A DNA stretch of 64,000 nucleotides from Bolinopsis microptera. Lineage: Eukaryota > Ctenophora > Tentaculata > Lobata > Bolinopsidae. Location: the NCBI RefSeq assembly GCF_026151205.1, contig NC_087075.1, positions 8,111,303 through 8,175,302 of the forward strand. The letters are read 5' to 3'. The notes beneath the pieces are model-generated. The model had not been told where the DNA came from. It made no database searches and was given only the letters and a program-made list of their open reading frames with translations. The position numbers were made by a program, and so were the translations under genes. This document shows, in pieces, positions 57,171 through 64,000 of the stretch (position 1 is the first letter of the stretch; every line of letters starts with the position of its first letter).

Positions 57171-57365
57171 GCTGCTCATGCTCACTGCTGCTCACTGCTG
57201 CTCACTGCTGCTCACTGCTGATCACTGCTGATCACTGCTGCTCACTGCCGCTAACTGTTGCTCACTGCTGCTCACTGCTGCTCATTGCTGCTCACTGCTG
57301 CTCACTGCTGCTCACTGCTGCTCACAGGAGGGGCAGCAGTTTCTTTGCACTTTGCCCCTCCTGTG
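57135..57365. mobile_element. Small inverted-repeat element filled by CTGCTGCTCACT minisatellite
   Basis: CAAAGTGCAAAGAAACTACTGC on the left and GCAGTTTCTTTGCACTTTG on the right are inverse ends around about 13 copies of the 12-bp unit CTGCTGCTCACT. The array probably grew inside a MITE. Confidence 0.65.
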
Positions 57366-57739
57366 AGGGGGGTCTTTATGAAATTTCTCTCGAAATTGAT
57401 TTTATAGTTGTTTTTGATAGAGGGGAGTGATATCTACTAGTTGTTTTCGGTCCCATGGAAAAAAATTTTTCCTAGCCGAAATTATTGCCGGTCAAAGGTC
57501 AGCACTCATGTGTAATTGTATTGCGCGAGCGATTATCAATCGCAAGCCCTGAAAATTGCGTCTAAAAATCTATCTTCTCCTAAATTTTTTGAGCAATCAC
57601 CTTGAAACTTTCAGCATATGTTCTAAGGACCATTTAGAAACTTCTGGTCAATCAGAATTTTAAGATAGGCCCTAGAAAATTTTTATTCGATTTTGAAAAT
57701 CTTGGACCTCGTTTTTTGACGATTTTTCCAGGTTATTTT

Positions 57740-57998
57740 TATCACTGTGAAGGAGGAGGACTGAGGAGAACTGAGGCGAAGGAGGAGAAGTACAGAAATG
57801 GGGGAGGACTGAGGAGGAGGAGGACTGATGAGGAGGAGGACTAAGGAGAAGGAGGAGGAGAAGGACTGAGGAGGAGGACTGAGGAGGAAGAGGAGGAAAA
57901 TGAAGAGGAGGACTGAGGAGGAGGGCTGAGGAGGATGGCTGAGGAGGATGACTGAGGAGGCCGAGGATGACTGAGAAGTAGGAGGGGGAGGAGGAGGA
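57740..57998. repeat. GAGGAGGACTGA purine-rich tract
   Basis: About 260 bp of GGAGGA/ACTGAGGAGG on the plus strand with very few pyrimidines except C and T of ACTGA. Triplex-prone sequence. The serine-rich minus-strand frames are artefacts. Confidence 0.9.
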
Positions 57999-58279
57999 GG
58001 AGCCCATCTCCAGAAAGTTGAGAACTTGCTAGGAACCTACAATATTTTGCTGAAAAATTATGTTTATGCTGAAAACCGAAGTTCGTTTTAAATGTTGCCA
58101 TAATTTGGTGTAGATTGTTTTAAAGAACTTGTGCAAATTTCTTCGAAGTAATAATTGCTTCAGGGTAATACGTAAGCTACGCAGTCATATTAATATTAAT
58201 AAAATGTTTCAAACAGTGTACACATAATGTCACAATGACCCTATATAAAAAACTCTTCAAAAATTCAATATTTTGAAAA

Positions 58280-59268
58280 TCACCCTTGGCCTTGCAGCTC
58301 TAAGTTCAAATCTAAACTGTCTATATTGACAAAGTTTTTTCTCGCCCCTCTGTCTCCCCGGAGAGAAATTACCGTCGTTCTTAAGATTTCGAAACGAAGG
58401 CGCTTCCTAATGTATCCCACCGCATAGACTGAGTACCTCTGCCCTGTGTGGTATTCCATCTTACTAGCCAGCTTCTTTACTAGTCTTTCAGCTTCACCAC
58501 CCATTCCACCAGACGTTGAGAAAACTAACGGCGTGAAGCTTCCTTTCTCTACGTCCAGGACCCTTGCATTGTAACACCGTTTTTTCTCATTTTCATGGGA
58601 CTGTTACATTGCTGGGATCGATTTGCTTGCATTGGAGGGGGCTGGGGCATGGAATACCCTTACATCAAAAAACGCCCTCTCTGAAGCATCAGTGGCGTAA
58701 CGTTGCCTGTTGGCGCCCCCCTGCCGAAAAGGCACCCCCCCTGTTGGCGCCCCCTCTCCTTTTGGTGCCCCTCCCTAAAATTGAACAAATTAGGCGATTT
58801 AAGAGGATACGCCGGTAAAATCTCTAAAAAAGTGTGTATCTAGAGCAAAACGCGCAGTTTTGCTAGTACTTTAGTTAAGTTTTCGAAATTGTCCCACATT
58901 CAAACGACGATTTGGCGCCCCCCTAAGACGGCGCCCCCCTGCACAGCGGGGTCAGCAGGGCCCTTGGTTACGCCACTGTGAAGCATTCCAAATCGATCTT
59001 GCAGAAATGTCCAGCCTAGCTTGGTCTCCTAGGACTGTTCCCTTTGGCAGCTCTAGACCATCAACTGGAAGAAGAACTGGTTTAGTCTGCACATCCTTGC
59101 ATTTCACAGTTCTCATTAAGTAAAAACAAAAAAAAAAAAAAACAAAAATTTAGTTCTGCAAAGGTGTCTCTCAACGAGTTGTGCCGCAGTGACACATATC
59201 CACCAAGTTTGCAGATGAGCGCATGGTTTGCTGAATATTTCTGGCCACACGTACATGTTTTAGGGCAA
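58280..59268 (-). pseudogene. Decayed C-terminus of a non-LTR-type retrotransposon protein
   Basis: Read on the minus strand in order: CPKTCTCGQKYSANHALIC (Cys/His cluster), GGYVSLRHNSLRDTF, a T/A-rich insertion, LPKGTVLGDQARLDISARSI, then after a MITE insertion ERAFFDVRVFHPMPQ, RVLDVEKGSFTPLVFSTSGG, MGGEAERLVKKLASK, LRTTVISLRGDRG, stop near 58,280. This order (CxCG..HALxC, RHNxxRD, D..RGFW..ERAFFDVRVF, FTPLV.S..GGMG) is the recurrent tail of a class of animal retroelement proteins. The D...FFDVRV part looks like a restriction-type nuclease fold, by inference. It is broken by a frameshift near 58,575, the homopolymer insertion and the MITE. The reverse transcriptase part is not visible upstream. 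Confidence 0.75.
58690..58978. mobile_element. 289-bp hAT-like MITE with perfect 8-bp duplication (TGAAGCAT)
   Basis: Ends CAGTGGCGTAACGTTG and GGTTACGCCACTG are inverse; TGAAGCAT flanks both sides (58682-58689 and 58979-58986). The interior is C-rich (GGCGCCCCCCT blocks). CAGTGGCGTA ends and 8-bp duplications are typical of hAT non-autonomous elements. It splits the retrotransposon pseudogene. Confidence 0.92.
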
Positions 59269-59269
59269 T

Positions 59270-60330
59270 CCCTTAAGTCATATTAATATTATCTTCAATC
59301 GGTGTGTCTATAAATGCAAAGCATTGGATCCCAAAGTAAAGATCAAAAAAGTGAGAGGTAAATCTGAAAATTCATAAAGAAAAAATGTAAGGGACTCAAT
59401 ATAACTAGTTGTTTATGTAGCCCTCGATTTTACAGTGCGGCATAAATTAATCAGTTAAAATACTAAATAGGCGCGCGGCGCATAAATTAAAATATGCGCG
59501 GCGCGCCAATTTTTTATTTCAATTTTTTATTTTACATTTTATGCATATCATTTAAACCAAAAAGAGTCATCACGCAGAATGAAGAGTGTGTTACAGTTTT
59601 TTGCCCATAGAAGTATCCTTCATCTAGGAGGTGCACCATAAAAATAAACTTGCTCGGATTTTAAAAATTTTTGTACCATTGTTTTCTAGAGACTGTGAGA
59701 ATTTTCACAATACCAAATTTGTTTTACCTTTTTGGAAAGATCAGTGAGTTTCGCCTAGGTGCCATATTTGATGGTGCGCGGCTTTTGGAGCAAAATAAGC
59801 TGTATAAGTCGCGTAATTTGACCAAATTTGACCAAATTCGTTGATTTTTGTTGTATTATTTGGATATATCTTCAGTTCCTTGAATGAGATCATTCTGAAA
59901 ATTGGCGACGACCTTCCAATAGAGCTTTCACAACTGTCCGAAAAATTTGGTGGATATCGGAGTTGATATAGCGATCAAAATGGTGCAAAATACGCTGCTT
60001 TTAGCTGTAACATAATGTCTGATAGTTGGATATGCTTTAAACTTTTCGGACACCTTCCTTGTAAGTCTATGAGTAAGCTTACCAATTTTTGTTGCAATCA
60101 GAGGTCGGGAAGGATACTTAATATCTATTTGTTTGAAGAAAATTGTGCTGGCCGAAATTAGCGCTAAAAAACCATCCTACAGTCGGCACGCGCGGCTCAC
60201 TGTCGATGGCACACTACCTACTTCATCACTTTATGTTGTACATATTTGAAACTTCGAATTTTTTAAAAAGCGGGGTTTACTTTGTCATGTAGGTTTATAA
60301 CCTACCAGCAACCAGGATGCAGGACGCGCG
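59270..60330. repeat. Dispersed-repeat region matching 26.6-28.1 kb
   Basis: Shares ordered blocks with the core of the 4.9-kb element (GGTGCACCATAAAAATAAAC at 59,629; CAGTCGGCACGCGCGGCTCA at 60,180). CpG-rich patches (GCGCGCGGCGC at 59,471). No gene is seen. Confidence 0.65.
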
Positions 60331-60411
60331 TTACTGGGCCGCGCTCAGCCTGTCATTCCGCCGAATCTCTATGTTTATGAACATAATATATAGCCTGAGG
60401 TCCCCAGGTAA
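60331..60411 (+). mobile_element. ~80-bp TTAC...GTAA MITE, copy 1
   Basis: TTACTGGGCCGCGCTCAGCC ... GAGGTCCCCAGGTAA, flanked by GACGCGCG (60323-60330) and GACGCACG (60412-60419). The uninterrupted relative at 28,647-28,665 reads CAGGACGCGCGCCGAGTTGG, so the empty site is present in this window. Confidence 0.85.
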
Positions 60412-60705
60412 GACGCACGCCGAGTTGGACTCGTCGACGGTCCTGTATTTGAAACAAATATTTTACGAGTATCACCCGTTGAGGTTTACTGCACGCTGCA
60501 TGGGCAGCGTTCAGCATGCCAATCCTTTTAGTAATTTTAAATCGTGTTTATATTAAGCTAAGTATGAAGACAAAAGCCTAGCTGAGCTGTCCCTGGCTCA
60601 TTTGGAACTCAGCACTGCCGCAAGCTGCAGATGTCGAGTTGAAACTAAATAATTAAGCGATCCATGATATTGGATACCACGACAGGCCCTATAGGGCCTG
60701 TCGTG

Positions 60706-60788
60706 TTACCTGAGGACCCCAGGCTATTATGTTCATTAACATAATAATAAAGATTTGGCGGAATGACAGGCTGAGCGCGGCCCAGTAA
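60706..60788 (-). mobile_element. ~80-bp TTAC...GTAA MITE, copy 2
   Basis: Opposite orientation to copy 1. Flanked by a perfect CTGTCGTG duplication (60698-60705 and 60789-60796). It sits in a larger palindrome (AAGCGATCCATGATAT at 60,655 and ATATCATGGATCGCTTA at 60,797). Confidence 0.9.
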
Positions 60789-62414
60789 CTGTCGTGATAT
60801 CATGGATCGCTTAGGTTCCACCAGGATCTGGTAGTCCTCATAATTCTGCGGCCTCTATGTGTCGTCATCTCGCACAACTCCGAAAAACCGTTGTGAGTTT
60901 GGCATGTGAAAATTTGCAGCCCTCCAGACATCGATTGGGTTAACGAGTTCATGTCGTACGTCACCTCAAGATCGGGTGACAGGGGGCTGAACAGGCCAGA
61001 ACCCAATTGATTGGGTCTGAGGTCACGTGATTATGAGCCTGAGGTCACGTGACTATGACGTCACCAGAGCTCGTTCTCCGTTTCCCGCTCTTTGGACCAG
61101 GTGAGCTTGCATGCTTGTGAAAGTGGGTGTAAGTACAGCTGTACTTCTGTACATCCAATTACCCCTAATAGAATGAAAATTTATTTTCTGACAGAAAGCT
61201 AGAAATTTACCAAAATATCGACTTAGTTCAAAATTTATTTTGATGACCACTCCTGACCTAAAATTGCACGAAAAATCGATAAAACTTGGTTTCAGAACTC
61301 AACAATGCTTCCTTATGCCTTAAAATCCATTTTTATCGATACAATAAACATTTTGATCCTGTGGATTAATTAGTAACAGGTAACAAATGCACACAAAAAA
61401 CCATCGCACTTACATTGCATTCTTAACGGGTCGATTTCGAGTGACCAATAATCGTCGTGATGATATTTATACGTCATGCGTTCCTGAGCATCATCAGCAA
61501 TCAAGAGACAGGAGCGGCGATTGCTTTAAATCAACAGTTTACGTTATTTTTGTGAATTCGACCCCTGTTTTAACGGTTATCACACTTTGTCATTGAATGT
61601 ATTGAGGATAGCTTTACAAATAAGAGGACCAGTAAATAAAATTGTCACAAGTGTTTCTCTCATTCACTTTCGATAAGACACAATGAAAATTTTTACTTAA
61701 CCATAAGATTCGGAATTTTTCAACCTTTGAAGAATATCGGAATTTTATAAAATGTAAGTTCAATTTTTACAAAAAATCAACGAATCGTATGAAATTCCAT
61801 CAGCAGTTAGTTCCAGAGTAGGGATCAGAGCAAAACGAAGGAATATAATTTCTTGCGGGAATCATTCCTGAAATATTGTCGACAGGTTCAAGTCTACTAG
61901 CAGGAACCCGTCTAACCCATTTTGACAGGTCACGGGACCACCACGAATTGAATTATAAAGATCTATCCAAATTCCACGAAGACTACGGACCAAGTTTAAA
62001 TACTTCATTATAGTTGGATTCGGGAAGCAGTTCAATTGTGCTTTGCACGGAACAACTTATATCACGAGACCGCCATTTCTGTTGAACCGAGAGATTGCAA
62101 ATCAAACTAGTTTCAATTTCAGATCACCTTTTATGTGTTTATTTGTGGTGGACTGGTCAGTATACAAACGTGGCACGTGCGGGCATATTTCTCAGTTTGA
62201 GTTACGAATTGCTTCATGCCTGAGTTAATTAATTCTTTGTGGTCGACTTGCTTTCGATCAAAACTTCATTAAATGAAATCGCTTTAGGGACATGTGTCAA
62301 AACTTCATTACTACCAACGCGCACCAATTAGACACCACCCTTGCAGTTGCTCTATGTAGTCGAGTTTTTCTTAGTCAGATTTGGTTGACTGTTATTTCTT
62401 TTTGAGGTCTCGAC

Positions 62415-62494
62415 TTACTGGGCCGCGCTCAGCCTGTCATTCCGCCAAATCTTTATTATGTTAATGAACATAATAGCCTGGGGTCCTCAGGTAA
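62415..62494 (+). mobile_element. ~80-bp TTAC...GTAA MITE, copy 3
   Basis: TTACTGGGCCGCGCTCAGCC to GGGGTCCTCAGGTAA with a perfect GTCTCGAC duplication (62407-62414 and 62495-62502). All three copies share an internal ATGTTNATGAACATAAT palindrome. Confidence 0.92.
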
Positions 62495-62599
62495 GTCTCG
62501 ACAAACAGCTGATCATACGGTAGGCGTATGCGCGCTATATCTACGCCTTTGGCAAGATCATAGGACATAGAAGTTCAAGGAAATTTAACAACCATAACT

Positions 62600-62785
62600 T
62601 TAAACTTACTTGCTGGACAACAAACGCAGCCACGTCGTAATTCTCCCAATAACTGCTGTGTAGAAGAGCTGGCAGGATGAGAGAAGGAAAAGAGCGCAGA
62701 GCTTCAGGATAGCTTTACAAATATGAGGACCAGTAAATAAAATTGTCACATGTGACGTGGCTGCGTTTGTTGTCCAGCAAGTGTT
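62600..62785. repeat. Hairpin with GGACAACAAACGCAGCCACG arms
   Basis: CTTGCTGGACAACAAACGCA at about 62,607 pairs with TGCGTTTGTTGTCCAGCAAG at about 62,763. Relative to the parallel sequence at 61,610-61,660, the second copy carries extra bases here, so the hairpin is a later insertion. Confidence 0.6.
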
Positions 62786-64000
62786 TCTCTCATTCACTTT
62801 CGATAAGACACAATGAAAATTCTTACTTAACCATAAGATTCGGAATTTTTCAACCGTTGAAGAATATCGGGCATTTTTCAGAATTTGGCCGCCAAATTTT
62901 TTTAAAGGCCTAACTCAAAATTCTAATACAAAACTTAAGGTCATGAGGCGATTCTACGTCGATTCTGAAAATTTCATGAAAAAATATTGAAACCCTATTG
63001 AGTTCTATTGTTTTGAGCGAAGTCAGTTTTGCAAATATCGCGAACTGATATATGGGCGATTTTGTTCATTTTTTGCAACTATTTGAACACAGAATCCACA
63101 GTTAGGTAGATATTGAGCTGATAATCATAGAGAATGTGTAGTATAGGCTTACCTTCCATATAAAGTTAGTTTCATTCAAAAATATTGATATTTGACCAAT
63201 TTATGGGCCAAAATCGATCAAATTTGGTGCGTATGCTCAAATACGGTCATATGGTTTTTGGCTCATAACTCAGTCATTTTTTGTCCAATCTTGATGAAAA
63301 TTCATATACGAGTTCAGGGGACCACTAGCTACAAAAAGAGCACCTAAAATTTGGGTTTTGGGCATGTTCAGGGTATTTGGCTAAATTGGGCCTGATTTGG
63401 ACCAAATATGGGCGTGGCTGCCCCACGGGCACCGTTTGGCGGTTTCACAAAAAAATCAGGGTGAACCCCCCCCCTTCCCCCCCTTAAGGCATAAGGAAGC
63501 ATTGTTGAGTTCTGAAACCAAGTTTAATCGATTTCTCGTGCAATTTTAGGTTAGGAGTGATCATCAAAATAAATTTTGAACAAAGTCGATATTTTGGTAA
63601 ATTTCTAGCTTTCTGTCAGAAAATAAATCTTCATTCTATTAGGGGTAATATAATTGGATGTAACTACAGTACAGCTGTACTTACACCCACTTTCACAAGC
63701 ATGCAAGCTCACCTGGTCCAAAGAGCGGGAAACGGAGAACGAGCTCTGGTGACGTCATAGTCACGTGACCTCAGGCTCATAATCACGTGACCTCAGACCC
63801 AATCAATTGGGTTCTGGCCTGTTCAGCCCCCTGTCACCCGATCTTGAGGTGACGTACGACAACTCGTTAACCCAATCGATGTCTGGAGGGCTGCAAATTC
63901 GCACTCAGCGCTCATTTTGACCTCACGCAAGTAATCAGCTCGCGGTGGGCAAACACCTAAAAAAGCAAAATGCAAAGATCAAACTGCCACAAACTGGTAC

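Larger units (their letters stand above)
60911..63899. mobile_element. 3-kb foldback related to the TMEM260 intron 12 element
   Basis: Inverted arms of ~410 bp (60,911-61,322 and 63,483-63,899) from AATTTGCAGCCCTCCAGACA to CATAAGGAAGCATTG. They contain AATCAATTGGGTCTGAGGTC-type sequence, GGTGAGCTTGCATGC and GACCTAAAATTGCACG, the last shared with 20,137-20,160. The interior holds a direct duplication (about 61,610-61,735 and 62,705-62,870) and MITE copy 3. No target duplication found, so the true ends may differ. A related arm fragment lies at 27,370-27,600. Confidence 0.7.

Noticed and set aside
57672-58101. Ser/Pro/Leu-rich minus-strand frames of 86-111 residues
   Set aside because: Translation of the purine-rich GAGGAGGACTGA tract, no start context or exon structure.

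Overview
The window is animal nuclear DNA. Its genes are split by many small exons with GT-AG introns, it has no operons, and it is full of mini- and microsatellites and short inverted-repeat transposons. The protein content fits a cnidarian: cysteine proteases with a C-terminal ShKT domain, a secreted coiled-coil protein with an ApeC-like cysteine module, a divergent class-A GPCR, a synaptobrevin and TMEM260. The phylum is an inference; 'metazoan' is much safer.

Layout. (1) 1-24.3 kb, plus strand: fifteen exons of a TMEM260-type protein O-mannosyltransferase. Its N-terminus lies upstream of base 1 and its stop is at 24,293. The introns are bloated. Intron 6 holds a whole antisense gene of five or six exons (3.6-6.9 kb) that I do not recognise. 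Intron 10 holds a 6.7-kb foldback element with a 6-bp target duplication, carrying a C2H2 zinc-finger ORF in each arm. Intron 12 holds a second, 2.1-kb foldback with its own 6-bp duplication. (2) 25.6-30.4 kb: a 4.9-kb unit with long terminal inverted repeats made of palindromic TAGCGCTA-type decamers, bounded by a perfect 8-bp target duplication. (3) 32.3-33.4 kb: a two-exon secreted coiled-coil/ApeC-like gene. (4) 34.4-46.8 kb: two intronless ShKT cathepsin-type genes in direct orientation, with conserved TATA and initiator elements. They flank a frameshifted GPCR. The first copy has a 2.7-kb inverted-repeat insertion in its 3' flank that the second lacks. (5) 48.6-54.6 kb, minus strand: a synaptobrevin/VAMP gene whose start codon is split by an intron. 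(6) 55-64 kb: no host gene. It holds a decayed retrotransposon C-terminus broken by a hAT-like MITE, three copies of an ~80-bp MITE each with an 8-bp target duplication, and a 3-kb foldback related to the one in TMEM260.

The host genes look unrelated in function: ER glycosylation, secretion and SNARE fusion, secreted protease, receptor. The most interesting signals are structural. Tandem repeats appear to have been seeded at several TMEM260 splice junctions, foldback elements with target duplications are dense, and unrelated minisatellites repeatedly contain CACGTG.
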